Shown: positions 43,681-53,122 of the stretch, one piece after another | Position numbering within the stretch: position 1 is the stretch's first letter | Layout: each line of letters begins with the position of its first letter | NCBI GenBank assembly: GCA_025463785.1 | Contig: JAODBD010000002.1 | Span: forward strand, 40,520-104,519 | DNA: 64,000 bases | Direction of reading: 5' to 3' | Source: Glaciihabitans sp. | Lineage (GTDB): Bacteria; Actinomycetota; Actinomycetes; Actinomycetales; Microbacteriaceae | Translations under genes and position numbers: made by a program | Notes under the pieces: generated by a model | Databases searched by the model: none | Told to the model about the DNA's origin: nothing | Seen by the model: the letters and a program-made list of their open reading frames with translations, nothing else

Positions 43681-46572
43681 ATGCCTCACCCGACGAGCCC
43701 GCCCACTCGCAGAGTCGCGCTCCCCAGACCGCCCGAGCTGCCCCAGCCGCATCGGTTTCCGATTATCGCTGCCGTTGCACCCGTCATCGCCTCCCTCGTG
43801 CTGTGGGCCGTCACGCATTCAGCACTGACGCTCGCTTTTGCAGCCCTCGGCCCCGTGATCGCTGTGGCGACATCGGCGGATGCCCGACTCCAGCACCGGC
43901 GCGCGAAGCGGCGCGAGTCCGTCCGGTTCGCCTCCGATCTGCATCGTGCGCGGCGAGCCGTCGAGTCGGCGCACGACGACGAGCGACGTGAACTCGAGCG
44001 AAGCTGGCCAAGTCCGCAGGAAGCTTTGAGCGATCTCGAACGCGACCCCGAGCGTTGGAGACTCAAGGTAGGCGAAGCTGCACTCCTGCGCGTGGGCGCA
44101 GGCTCTGTGTGCAGTGGAGTCAAACTCGATGGACCGCTTTCTGACGGCAGCGATGTGGATGTCGAGGCCGCTCTCGCGGCGTTGCGTTCGCTCGCGGCTT
44201 CCGTCGATCGCGCCCCCGTCTGTGTCACGGCGAGCGGAGGCATCGGCTTTGCGGGGCCTCGACACTTCGTCCAGGCAGCCGCACGGGCGGTCATCCTGAG
44301 GCTGGTGAGCGCGGTGTCCCCGTCAGCGGGGCGTCTGGATGGTGTGGGGAAGTTGGACGCCGACGCGCCATGGGCCGCGACTCTGCCGCACGCCGGTGCC
44401 GGCGCCGGTGAGCTCAGGTTCTCGCCGATAGGGCCGGGCGACTCCCATCCGATTCGGATAGCGACCGCGGCAACGCCGACCGGCCTGCCGCGCGAGCTGA
44501 GTGTGGTCGTCGAGATCGATGCTGCCGGCGAGGCCGCGATCACGCGAGCACCAGAGGCCTTGGCCCTCGGGCCGGTTCGACTCGACTACGTCAGCCGCGA
44601 GGCCGCAGCAGCTGCAGCGATCACGCTCGCGGCGTGCGCACGGCGAGAGGGCATCCAGCGCGCATCGTCCCTTCCTGACTCCGTCGACTGGAGTCGTGTG
44701 AACCAGCGCGACCGCCCGCCCGGGCTCGGCCTTGGCCTTGGCTGCGAGATCGGCGTCGGGCAAGACGCGCCCGTCTCGATCGATCTGGTGACGGATGGCC
44801 CGCACGCCATCGTCGGGGGCACAACCGGCAGCGGCAAGAGCGAGCTCCTGCTCAGCTGGGTGCTTTCCATGGCGGCGGTGCGATCGCCGGAGGAGGTGAC
44901 ATTTCTCTTCGTTGACTTCAAGGGCGGCGCGGCGTTCGACCCGCTCCGACGCCTGCCGCACTGCGTCGGGGTCATCACCGATCTCGACGCCGTCGAATCG
45001 CTTCGAGCGCTCGCGAGCCTCGGCGCGGAGCTACGCAGCAGGGAGAGGCGACTTGCGAGCGCCGGGCTCAGATCCATCGATGACGCGTCCGTCGATGAAA
45101 CGGATGCAATCCTGCCGTTCCCGAGGCTCGTCATCGTCGTCGACGAATACGCCGCCCTCCTCGAAACCCACGCGGAGCTTCATTCGGCGTTCAGCGACAT
45201 CGCCGCGCGTGGCCGGTCCCTTGGCGTGCACCTGATCCTGTGTACGCAACGCCCCGCCGGGGTCGTGCGTGACAACATCCTCGCCAATTGCGCCATACGG
45301 CTTTCGCTGCGAGTCGCGAGTGTCGCAGACAGTATCGCGGTCATGGGAACGGATGCCGCCGCCGTGCTGCCAGCGAGGCCGCTCGGGCGCGTGTGCCTGA
45401 GCATCGCGGGCGAGGTGCCCCGACTGCTGCAGGTGGCGCGGTCATCACCGACTGACCTCGATGGCGTCGTTGTGCGATGGCAGGGCGCTGCGAGACCGTC
45501 GTCGCCCTGGTTGCCCCCGCTGGCGCGAACCATACCGCTGCCCCACCAAGTGCCGACACTTCTGCTGCCGTTCGGTGTCGCCGATCATCCCGCCGAACAG
45601 AGGCAGGATGTCGCACACTACGACCCGCGAGCGCATGGACCGCTTCTGGTCGTTGGCGCCGGTGGCACCGGCAAGTCTGGGGTACTCGCGGCGCTAAGTG
45701 CCGCGCCGTCCCTGCTTGCGCGCGAGAGCGTTGCTCCGGGCGTCCCGGCGCTGTGGGACGCCGTCGGGCAGTTGCGGCCACGCGACAAGCCGGTAGTTCT
45801 TCTGATCGATGATCTCGACCTGACGCTGGCCGCCTGCCAGGACGAATATCAGCAGACCCTGCTCGAATTTCTCACCAGGCTGCTGCGCGAAGGGCCGGGC
45901 ATGGGCACGACGGCCGTCATCACCGTGCAAAGGGTTACGAGCCAGCTGCACTCGCTCGCCGCGCTCTGCGGATCAACTCTGTACCTCAGGATGCCTTCCA
46001 GGGCGGAGTACGCCGCCGCCGGCGGCGACGGTGGCAGCTTCGATCCCCACCTGCCGCCCGGTGGCGCGCACTGGCGCGGCACGAGACTGCAGGTATTCAC
46101 TGCCGACGGGACGACCGCGGGCCGCCACCAAGCCCCGCCGGACTCCGCCGGCGGGGCGACTGCGGTCGCCGTAAACCCCGCCGCCGTGGAACGGCTGGTC
46201 GTTGTATCCACTTCGCCGCACCGGTTTGCCGACGCGCTTCGGGATGCCGTGGGCAGCCGACGGGTCACGGTGCTGGGGGAGCGCCGGCCCGGCGATCCAC
46301 AGCTTGAGGTGTCTCTGGGTGGCTCGCCCGACATCCTGATCGCAGATCCCGACACCTGGCAGGCGCACTGGACTCTGGTCTCGGCAATTCGTCGGACGCA
46401 CCAACTCCTCTTCGACGGCTGTTCGCTGGCAGAAGTGCGAGCGCTCACGCGTTTGCGCGACCTCCCGCCGCCCTTCAACCGTGGGGAGCGGCCGATGTGG
46501 CTCCTGTCGCCGGAAGGCGAGTTCAGCAGAGCCCGTCTCGGTGTGAGCCCGCCTCCGGCAAGCGGAGGTTAG
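43681..46572 (+). CDS. EccC/EssC-like FtsK/SpoIIIE ATPase
   Basis: The 963-residue protein begins with a Pro-rich segment (RPPELPQPHRF), two membrane helices (~23-62) and an Arg-rich linker ending in ERSWPSPQEALSDL, the layout of type VII secretion EccC proteins. The first ATPase module is complete: GGTTGSGKS (379-387), VDFKGGAAFDPL, and Walker B VIVVDEY (D488-E489). The second has a P-loop (GAGGTGKS, 659-666) but Walker B LLIDDLDL with no catalytic Glu. EccC and EssC usually carry three modules; here the second is followed by ~250 residues with no clear third P-loop. It should be the motor of the locus. No WXG100 gene is nearby. Confidence 0.87.
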   Translation: MPHPTSPPTRRVALPRPPELPQPHRFPIIAAVAPVIASLVLWAVTHSALTLAFAALGPVIAVATSADARLQHRRAKRRESVRFASDLHRARRAVESAHDDERRELERSWPSPQEALSDLERDPERWRLKVGEAALLRVGAGSVCSGVKLDGPLSDGSDVDVEAALAALRSLAASVDRAPVCVTASGGIGFAGPRHFVQAAARAVILRLVSAVSPSAGRLDGVGKLDADAPWAATLPHAGAGAGELRFSPIGPGDSHPIRIATAATPTGLPRELSVVVEIDAAGEAAITRAPEALALGPVRLDYVSREAAAAAAITLAACARREGIQRASSLPDSVDWSRVNQRDRPPGLGLGLGCEIGVGQDAPVSIDLVTDGPHAIVGGTTGSGKSELLLSWVLSMAAVRSPEEVTFLFVDFKGGAAFDPLRRLPHCVGVITDLDAVESLRALASLGAELRSRERRLASAGLRSIDDASVDETDAILPFPRLVIVVDEYAALLETHAELHSAFSDIAARGRSLGVHLILCTQRPAGVVRDNILANCAIRLSLRVASVADSIAVMGTDAAAVLPARPLGRVCLSIAGEVPRLLQVARSSPTDLDGVVVRWQGAARPSSPWLPPLARTIPLPHQVPTLLLPFGVADHPAEQRQDVAHYDPRAHGPLLVVGAGGTGKSGVLAALSAAPSLLARESVAPGVPALWDAVGQLRPRDKPVVLLIDDLDLTLAACQDEYQQTLLEFLTRLLREGPGMGTTAVITVQRVTSQLHSLAALCGSTLYLRMPSRAEYAAAGGDGGSFDPHLPPGGAHWRGTRLQVFTADGTTAGRHQAPPDSAGGATAVAVNPAAVERLVVVSTSPHRFADALRDAVGSRRVTVLGERRPGDPQLEVSLGGSPDILIADPDTWQAHWTLVSAIRRTHQLLFDGCSLAEVRALTRLRDLPPPFNRGERPMWLLSPEGEFSRARLGVSPPPASGG
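46552..46568. terminator. Small hairpin at the convergent ends of the EccC-like and ald genes
   Basis: CCTCCG-GCAAG-CGGAGG lies in the last codons of the ATPase gene, 15 bases before the ald stop. There is no T-tract, so the call is weak. Confidence 0.35.
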
Positions 46573-46582
46573 GCCAACGCAG

Positions 46583-47698
46583 CTACGCGAGCACCGATTC
46601 CAGGGCCGTGTGACCGAGCCCGTGCGCGGTGGCGACGGCCTCGTTGATTACCGATCCGCCGTAGACGTTGAGACCCAGTGCGAGCGAGGGGTCGCCGCGA
46701 AGGGCAGCCCGCCAACCCTGGTTGGCAACCGCGCGCACGTAGGGCATGGTCGCATTCGTCAACGCATAGGTGGACGTGTTTGCGACCGCCCCCGGCATGT
46801 TGGCCACACAGTAGAAGAGCGAACCGTGCACTCGGAAGGTCGGGTCGGCGTGGGTCGTGGGGTGCGAGTCCTCGAAGCAGCCGCCCTGGTCGATCGCGAT
46901 GTCGACGAGAACGCTGCCCGGCTTCATGCGCGACACCAGTTCGTTGCTAACCAGTTTGGGCGCCTTGGCGCCAGGAACGAGCACAGAGCCGATCACCATG
47001 TCTGCACTCACGACCGCCCGATCGATCTCGAAACTATTCGATGCGATCGTGCGGACTCGGCCCGCGTACAACGCATCCAGTTCTCGCAGTCGCTGGATGT
47101 TCGTGTCGAGCACCGCGACATCCGCCCCCAGTCCGACTGAAACCGAAACAGCGCTGGTGCCCGCGACGCCGCCGCCGAGTACCACGATGGTTGCGGGATA
47201 GGTACCTGGGACGCCGGGAACGAGAAGGCCGGGACCGCCGTTCGGTCGCAGCATCGCATTCGCACCGACGATGGGCGCGAGCCGACCCGCGACCTCGCTC
47301 ATGGGGGCAAGCAGCGGCAGCGCACGACTCGGCAGTTGCACGGTCTCGTACGCGATTGCCGTAATTCCGGAGTCGAGCAGCGCCTTCGTCAGCTCGGGCT
47401 CGGCGGCGAGGTGGAGGTAGGTGAAAAGCACGAGGTCGTCGCGGAAGTAGCCGTACTCGCTTGCAATCGGTTCCTTGACCTTCAGCAGCACCTCAGCGGC
47501 AGTCCAGGTCGATGCGGCATCGGGGGTGATGGATGCCCCGGCCGCTTCGTACGCGGCATCCGGGATCGAGGACCCGTCTCCCGCACCCGTCTGCACGAGC
47601 ACTTCGTGCCCGTGGGACACCAGCTCGTGGACGCCCGCCGGGGTGATGGCGACGCGATATTCGTTGTTCTTTACCTCTGCGGGAACACCAATTCTCAT
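46583..47698 (-). CDS. ald: Alanine dehydrogenase
   Basis: Ald interconverts L-alanine and pyruvate plus ammonia with NAD. The 371-residue protein shows RIGVPAEVKNNEYRVAITPAG at the N-terminus, the substrate region LFTYLHLA, the Rossmann motif IVVLGGGVAGTSA, and the C-terminal YCVANMPGAVANTSTYALTNATMPY. In this context it can regenerate or remove the alanine made when the omega-aminotransferase uses pyruvate as acceptor. It is divergent from the potD importer operon; the 202-base gap holds a copy of the motif found next to the Lrp gene, which makes Lrp control plausible. Confidence 0.96.
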   Translation of the reverse strand: MRIGVPAEVKNNEYRVAITPAGVHELVSHGHEVLVQTGAGDGSSIPDAAYEAAGASITPDAASTWTAAEVLLKVKEPIASEYGYFRDDLVLFTYLHLAAEPELTKALLDSGITAIAYETVQLPSRALPLLAPMSEVAGRLAPIVGANAMLRPNGGPGLLVPGVPGTYPATIVVLGGGVAGTSAVSVSVGLGADVAVLDTNIQRLRELDALYAGRVRTIASNSFEIDRAVVSADMVIGSVLVPGAKAPKLVSNELVSRMKPGSVLVDIAIDQGGCFEDSHPTTHADPTFRVHGSLFYCVANMPGAVANTSTYALTNATMPYVRAVANQGWRAALRGDPSLALGLNVYGGSVINEAVATAHGLGHTALESVLA

Positions 47699-47742
47699 GA
47701 AATCAGGCTACTGCGGCGAGCGCGACAATACCCGTGGATTCC

Positions 47743-47762
47743 GCACATATTTCTACGGTTAT
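47743..47762. promoter_or_regulatory. Candidate shared polyamine operator, site B
   Basis: On the minus strand this reads ATAACCGTAGAAATATGTGC, which shares ACCGTAGAAnnnTGTG and the preceding AT with site A. It is 45-64 bases upstream of ald and about 140 bases upstream of potD. Confidence 0.5.
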
Positions 47763-47900
47763 GGTGCTGATTTCGTGACGTTTTTGTTACATCATGGTGG
47801 ATTTGCCCATTATCTCTGGGCGAATGCGCTGCGCTGTGCCAGTATCGATTTACGCGCACAGCAGTCGAACCGCGATGTTCGGCCTTGGTGAAGGAGTGAC

Positions 47901-49118
47901 ATGCGATCCCTGCCAGAAGACCCCATGATCCGAGAACTCGTCACGCGCGCGCGAGCGTCCGTTGTGACGCGCCGCGCGGTGCTTTCCACTGCAGCGGCGG
48001 GAGGTGCTGCGGCCGCTCTTGCGGCCTGCGCCCCGATAGGTTCGGCCGCAAAGACGCTGAAGGCGGGCAAGGATCACTCGTCGACCGTCAAGTCGATGAC
48101 GTGGGCCAACTGGCCGCTCTACCTCGATCAGGATGATAAGAAAAAGTATCCGACGCTCGAGGCATTCCAGAAGCAGACGGGCATCAGCGTCAAGTACGAC
48201 ATTGCTGTCGAGGACAACGACGCGTACTACGCCAAGGTCAAGGATCAGCTTGCGCTCGGACAGGACATCGGCGCAGACACCGTCTGCCTCACCGACTGGA
48301 TGGTCAGCCGGTGGATCCAGCTTGGCTATACGCAGAAGCTTGACCACGCGAACATCCCGAACATCAAGAACCTGACCACGAGCCTGCAGAACCCGGACTT
48401 CGACCCCGGTCGTAATCACTCGGTGCCGTGGCAGAGCGGCTTTGCCGGCCTGTGCTGGAACAAGGAGCTCCTGCCGAAGGGTCTCAAGCAGGTCTCCGAC
48501 CTGTGGGCGCCCGAACTCAAGGGCAAGGTCGGCGCGCTGTCCGAAATGCGCGACACCATCGGCCTCATCATGCTCGAGCAGGGCGTCGACATCTCAGGCA
48601 AGTCCTGGGGTGACAAGGAGTTCACGGCAGCCATCGACGAGCTGACGAAGCAGGTCGGCAGCGGCCAGATTCGCAATATCAAGGGCAACTCCTACGCCGA
48701 CGACCTGAAGAGTGGCGATACGATCGCTGCCATCGTCTGGTCCGGGGACGTAGAAGGCATTAACGCAACCATCGGCAAAAACAAGTTTGCATTTGCGCTG
48801 CCCGAGACCGGTGGAACGCTGTGGAGCGACAACTTCCTCATCCCGATCGGATCGCAGGAAAAGGCAAACGCCGAAAAGCTCATCAACTATTACTACGAGC
48901 CCGAGGTTGCGGCGACGGTAGCGGCGTACGTCAACTACATCACTCCCGTGGAGGGGGCGAAGGAAGCCATGCAGAAGATCGACCCGACATACGTCGACGA
49001 TCAGCTGATCTTCCCGAACGCAGACACCCTGAAGCAGGCGCACCTGTTCCGCACCCTGACGAACGCGGAGCAGAACAAGTACAACAGCCAGTTCCAAGGC
49101 GTGCTGCTCGGCGCATGA
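47901..49118 (+). CDS. potD: Polyamine ABC transporter substrate-binding lipoprotein
   Basis: The 405-residue protein has a twin-arginine-like signal (TRRAVLSTAAAGG, R24-R25) ending in the lipobox LAAC with lipidated C43, so it may be exported folded and anchored as a lipoprotein. The mature part is a PotD/PotF-type binding protein (MTWANWPLYLDQD, YDIAVEDNDAYYAKV, DLWAPELKGKVGAL, LWSDNFLIPIGS). The expected ligand is spermidine or putrescine. GAAGGAG lies before the ATG. The stop overlaps potA (ATGA). Confidence 0.93.
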   Translation: MRSLPEDPMIRELVTRARASVVTRRAVLSTAAAGGAAAALAACAPIGSAAKTLKAGKDHSSTVKSMTWANWPLYLDQDDKKKYPTLEAFQKQTGISVKYDIAVEDNDAYYAKVKDQLALGQDIGADTVCLTDWMVSRWIQLGYTQKLDHANIPNIKNLTTSLQNPDFDPGRNHSVPWQSGFAGLCWNKELLPKGLKQVSDLWAPELKGKVGALSEMRDTIGLIMLEQGVDISGKSWGDKEFTAAIDELTKQVGSGQIRNIKGNSYADDLKSGDTIAAIVWSGDVEGINATIGKNKFAFALPETGGTLWSDNFLIPIGSQEKANAEKLINYYYEPEVAATVAAYVNYITPVEGAKEAMQKIDPTYVDDQLIFPNADTLKQAHLFRTLTNAEQNKYNSQFQGVLLGA

Positions 49119-50248
49119 CACCTCAGAACAGCTTCGCCGATTCGGGCGCTGACCTCGAGTTGACCGGTATTTCCAAGCGATTCCCGGGTTTTACCGCGAT
49201 CGAGAATCTCGATCTCACGATTCCGGCGGGGTCATTCTTTGCCTTGCTCGGGCCGAGCGGATGCGGTAAGACCACCACGCTGCGACTGGTAGCGGGGCTG
49301 GAGGAGCCGACAACGGGCCAGATCCTGATCGGCGGCAAAGACCTCACCCGCACCAAGCCATACCAGCGACCTGTCAATACCGTCTTCCAGAGCTATGCGC
49401 TGTTCCCACACATGACGGTGCTCGACAACGTTGCCTTCGGCCTCAAGAGGCGCAGGATGTCCGACCCGATCGGCAAGGCGCACGAGGCGCTCAGGCTGGT
49501 CGAACTCGATCACCTCGCGGGACGCAAGCCGCAGCAGCTTTCGGGTGGCCAGCAACAGCGCGTCGCGCTCGCGCGTGCCGTCGTCAACCGGCCGGCGCTG
49601 CTATTGCTGGATGAGCCGCTCGGCGCCCTCGACCTGAAACTGCGCCGGCAGATGCAGCTCGAACTGAAGACCATTCAGAACGAGGTCGGCCTCACGTTCG
49701 TCCACGTCACCCACGACCAGGAAGAGGCCATGACGATGGCAGACACCGTCGCGGTCATGAACAAAGGCAGAATCGAGCAGATGGGTGCTCCCGAAGACCT
49801 CTACGAGTTGCCGCACACGGCATTCGTTGCCAACTTCCTCGGCCAGTCGAACCTGTTCACGGGCCCTGTCTCGTCGTCCACCTCCAACTCCATTTCGGTT
49901 GAGGTCGGTGGGCGCAGGATTGTCGTCCCGAAGGATCGCGCTCAGGTTCACGATGGCACGGTCACGATCGGGGTTCGCCCCGAAAAGCTCACCCTCCTGA
50001 CCGCGGCGCCCGCAAACGACTCCGGCGAGAACGTGATCGGGCCGGGCCGGGTGATCGATGTGTCGTTCAGCGGCGTGAGCACGCAGTACGTCGTCGCCGT
50101 GCCGGGAGTGGGCGACATCATCGTCTTCGCGCAGAACATGGTCTTTGGGCCGGTCGTCGAAGTTGGTGCCGAGGTCTGGATGTCCTGGACTGTCGACCAC
50201 GGATTCGGCCTCTCAGATTCTCCCGAACTCGTTTCGGCCGGGGCCTAG
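49115..50248 (+). CDS. potA: Polyamine ABC transporter ATP-binding protein
   Basis: The 377-residue ATPase has Walker A GPSGCGKT (46-53), signature [14 protein letters not shown], Walker [13 protein letters not shown] and the H-loop [12 protein letters not shown]-terminal OB/TOBE domain (~250-377) is typical of the PotA/MalK class. A much longer open frame starts inside potD in another frame; the ATGA overlap start is correct. It is in the order potD-potA-potB-potC. Confidence 0.95.
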   Translation: MTPQNSFADSGADLELTGISKRFPGFTAIENLDLTIPAGSFFALLGPSGCGKTTTLRLVAGLEEPTTGQILIGGKDLTRTKPYQRPVNTVFQSYALFPHMTVLDNVAFGLKRRRMSDPIGKAHEALRLVELDHLAGRKPQQLSGGQQQRVALARAVVNRPALLLLDEPLGALDLKLRRQMQLELKTIQNEVGLTFVHVTHDQEEAMTMADTVAVMNKGRIEQMGAPEDLYELPHTAFVANFLGQSNLFTGPVSSSTSNSISVEVGGRRIVVPKDRAQVHDGTVTIGVRPEKLTLLTAAPANDSGENVIGPGRVIDVSFSGVSTQYVVAVPGVGDIIVFAQNMVFGPVVEVGAEVWMSWTVDHGFGLSDSPELVSAGA

Positions 50249-50250
50249 CC

Positions 50251-51165
50251 GTGGCAATAACGGCGTTCGGCGCGGGCGGCGGCCCTGCTGCCGCAGTGGA
50301 TGCAGCCCCGAAGCGGCGTAGCTGGGTCGCGCTCTTTCTGCTCCTCCCCGGCATCCTGTACCTGGTCCTGTTTTTCATCGTTCCGCTGGTTTCGCTGATC
50401 ATTACCTCGCTCGAAACCCAGTCGCCGGACGGTGCGTTCGCCTACGGGTTCCAGTGGCAGAACTACGTGGACTCGGTCGGCACGTTTGGCACCCAGATTT
50501 GGCGATCGTTCTTCTTTGCGATCCTCGCGACCGTCATTGCGTTGTTATTCAGCTACCCGCTGGCTTATTTCATCGGAGTCAAGGCGAGGCGCTGGCCGCT
50601 CCTGCAGAGCTTCATGCTCATCCTGGTAGTGGCGCCGTTTTTCATCAGCTTCCTTCTGCGCACGCTCGCGTGGAAGACAATCCTCTCCGACGACGGACCG
50701 GTCGTGTCAGCGCTCAAGGGGCTTTCGCTGCTCGGCCCGCAGGCGCACATCACGGGAGAGCCGATCGCGGTCGTATTCGGGCTCACCTACAACTTCATCC
50801 CGTTCATGTGCCTGCCGATTTACACCACGCTCGAGCGCCTCGACATTCGGTACCTCGAGGCGTCGAGCGACCTGTACGCAGGTGGATGGGCGACCTTCCG
50901 TAAGGTGACGATTCCGCTGTCGCTGCCCGGCATCGTCTCAGGAACCCTTCTCACTTTTATCCCGGCAGCAGGCGATTACGTCAACGCCAGCCAGGACTTT
51001 CTGGGAGGAACTTCCTCGACCATGATCGGCAACGTCATCCAGAGCAACTTCCTGGTGCAGGAAAACTATCCCGTGGCCGCGGCACTGTCGATCGTCCTGA
51101 TGTTCGTGATTCTCGTCGTCGTGAGTGTGTACGTGAAGCGCAGCGGAACGGACGACCTGCTGTGA
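50251..51165 (+). CDS. potB: Polyamine ABC transporter permease
   Basis: The 304-residue inner-membrane protein has six helices and the permease EAA loop YLEASSDLYAGGWATFRKVTIPLSLPG. The N-terminus is Gly/Ala-rich and cytoplasmic. The GTG start is two bases after the potA stop, and the end overlaps potC by GTGA. It pairs with PotC to form the channel. Confidence 0.93.
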   Translation: MAITAFGAGGGPAAAVDAAPKRRSWVALFLLLPGILYLVLFFIVPLVSLIITSLETQSPDGAFAYGFQWQNYVDSVGTFGTQIWRSFFFAILATVIALLFSYPLAYFIGVKARRWPLLQSFMLILVVAPFFISFLLRTLAWKTILSDDGPVVSALKGLSLLGPQAHITGEPIAVVFGLTYNFIPFMCLPIYTTLERLDIRYLEASSDLYAGGWATFRKVTIPLSLPGIVSGTLLTFIPAAGDYVNASQDFLGGTSSTMIGNVIQSNFLVQENYPVAAALSIVLMFVILVVVSVYVKRSGTDDLL

Positions 51166-52040
51166 GCGCCCAGGAGGGGCTCGTCCTCGGGAAGATCTAC
51201 TCGGCCGAGCCGGATGCCCGCCGAACGCCTCCGCGCGGCCGATTCTCCCTCGGGAAGTGGTTGCTGCCGGTCTACAGCGCCCTCGCCCTCGCCTTCCTGC
51301 TGATCCCGATCGTCTACACGATCGTGTTCTCGTTCAATGCGCAGACCGGCAAGTCAAACATCGCCTGGTCCGGGTTCACCCTGGCCAACTGGTCGGGCGT
51401 GTGCGCCGAGCAGGATGTCTGCGCCGCGTTCGGCACGAGCATCCTGATCGGGCTGGTTTCGACCATTGCCGCGACCATCCTCGGAACAATGATCGCGATT
51501 GCGCTGGTGCGCTATCGCTTTCCGTTCCGTTCGGCGGTCAGCCTGCTGATCTTCCTGCCGATGGCGACGCCCGAGGTTGTCATGGGCGCCGGGCTTGCCG
51601 CGCAATTCCTGAGCGCCGGTATTCCCAAGGGCATTGGCACGATCATCATCGCGCACACGCTGTTCTGCCTCAGTTTTGTCGTGGTGACGGTCAAGGCGCG
51701 GGCCGCGAGTCTCGACCCCGCACTCGAGGAAGCGGGCCGGGACCTCTACGGCTCGCCGTCGCAGGTGTTCCGGCTGATCACCCTGCCGCTGCTCCTGCCC
51801 GGGATTCTGGCCGCAGCGTTACTGTCGTTCAGCCTGAGTTTCGATGACTTCATCATCACGTATTTCAATTCGGGGACGGTGCAGACCTTCCCGACCTACA
51901 TCTATATTTCTGCCCAGCGCGGAATCCCCGCCCAGGCCAACGTCATCGCTTCGGCCGTGTTCCTCATCGCGATCGCCATTGTCGTCATCAGCCAGATCGT
52001 GACCCAGTCTCGGCAGAAACGCCTCAACGCCGTCCGCTAG
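51162..52040 (+). CDS. potC: Polyamine ABC transporter permease
   Basis: The 292-residue partner permease has six helices and the EAA loop LEEAGRDLYGSPSQVFRLITLPLLLPG. The sequence SFDDFIITYFNSG near the fifth helix is typical of PotC. The cytoplasmic N-terminus is about 40 residues long. It is the last gene of the operon; the palindromic repeat copy 2 follows 26 bases after the stop. Confidence 0.93.
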   Translation: MSAQEGLVLGKIYSAEPDARRTPPRGRFSLGKWLLPVYSALALAFLLIPIVYTIVFSFNAQTGKSNIAWSGFTLANWSGVCAEQDVCAAFGTSILIGLVSTIAATILGTMIAIALVRYRFPFRSAVSLLIFLPMATPEVVMGAGLAAQFLSAGIPKGIGTIIIAHTLFCLSFVVVTVKARAASLDPALEEAGRDLYGSPSQVFRLITLPLLLPGILAAALLSFSLSFDDFIITYFNSGTVQTFPTYIYISAQRGIPAQANVIASAVFLIAIAIVVISQIVTQSRQKRLNAVR

Positions 52041-52065
52041 CATCCCGCAATCCCGCAATCCCGTG

Positions 52066-52121
52066 AGTTGCCCAGTTTTGTCGAGTTGTTGAGTTCAAAC
52101 GCGGTCAAAGCGGGCAACTCA
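52066..52121. repeat. Palindromic intergenic repeat, copy 2
   Basis: This diverged copy starts GAGTTGCCCAGTTTTG and ends GCGGGCAACTC. Its arms pair less well than those of copy 1. It lies between potC and the convergent DUF559 gene and may act as a terminator. Confidence 0.7.
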
Positions 52122-52151
52122 GGATGATGGAGCCTGGCCTTTCGGGCGGCC

Positions 52152-53063
52152 TCAGTCGGGCCGCCGTATACGTAGGCGGATGCGATACATCAATTCCCCC
52201 GGATCCTTCAGGTCGTCTGCATTCAACTCCATAACGCGGAGACCCTCGGTCGACTCGAGCTTGGATCGCCGTGTCATGTCTGAGCGCCACTGCCCCTTGG
52301 TCGTGCGGTGATAGTCGCCCTGATACTCGAGCACAAGACGATATTCATCGATGATGAGATCAGTCCGTGCGACGAACTCGCCGAAATGGTCTGTTATGAC
52401 ATGGTTCACGCGGGGTTGGGGGAATCCCGCCAAGGCCAGCAGGGCCCGGAGTACCGATTCCGGGGGCGACTCGGACCGATCGTTCAGCAGGGCGAGCGCG
52501 GCATGAAGATCGCGGAGTCCGCGTCGAGACTTCTGTCGCAGGACTGCAGCGCGAAGTTGTGTTGCGGTGACGACGGGATCACGCCAGTGGATCAGAAAAT
52601 CTCCGGCGGCGATCAGATCCAGCAGAGAAATCTGTGACGCAAGATCGCACCAGGTGCGCGCGGCGGTAGTCGAGCGGACGCCCGCTACAATCTCAACGTC
52701 GTCGGGGTGGACGGTGAGGCGGTGCCCCAGAATTCCGGTCGCGTGGGGCGCACGAGACGGCGATGGAGCCGCGATGTGAACGACAGGTGAAAATTCGAGC
52801 CGAGCCGGCACCGGGATTTGATGAAGTAGCGCCGCGGTCGAGTGGCTGAAGAACGATTCGCTCGGCATCCTGAGCTGAAGTATCTTGCATCGGTCGAGAA
52901 CCGTGGCGGGTGGGGTCGCCGACCGAAGGCCCCAGTACGTGCGGTCGAGATCGAGGGCGCGCAGGCGTCGGCGCGTGATCCCCGATGCCAGCCCTGTGGC
53001 GACTGCGAAGGGACCGTTCAGATGAACGGGTAACTGTTCGGGGTTTGGGCCACGGGGATTCAC
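52152..53063 (-). CDS. DUF559-type (Vsr-like) nuclease-domain protein
   Basis: The 303-residue protein has an N-terminal winged-helix-like region of the AbiEi-antitoxin type found in actinobacterial DUF559 proteins, and a C-terminal fold resembling a very-short-patch-repair endonuclease: DLIIDEYRLVLEYQGDYHR, then SDMTRRSKLESTEGLRVMELNADDL. Asp, Glu and a basic Lys/Arg pair could form a nuclease site. The role is unknown. It stands alone, between two copies of the palindromic repeat and with no toxin gene beside it, so an AbiE system is not supported. The start is GTG; a later start is possible. Confidence 0.75.
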   Translation of the reverse strand: MNPRGPNPEQLPVHLNGPFAVATGLASGITRRRLRALDLDRTYWGLRSATPPATVLDRCKILQLRMPSESFFSHSTAALLHQIPVPARLEFSPVVHIAAPSPSRAPHATGILGHRLTVHPDDVEIVAGVRSTTAARTWCDLASQISLLDLIAAGDFLIHWRDPVVTATQLRAAVLRQKSRRGLRDLHAALALLNDRSESPPESVLRALLALAGFPQPRVNHVITDHFGEFVARTDLIIDEYRLVLEYQGDYHRTTKGQWRSDMTRRSKLESTEGLRVMELNADDLKDPGELMYRIRLRIRRPD

Positions 53064-53122
53064 GCGTTAGAGAATGCCCGCTTTCGGCACACTGCTTTCG
53101 CAACAGTCCACACCCACGCATC

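Noticed and set aside
52152..53063. AbiE toxin-antitoxin system
   Set aside because: An AbiEi-like N-terminus may be present, but no AbiEii nucleotidyltransferase gene lies beside it.
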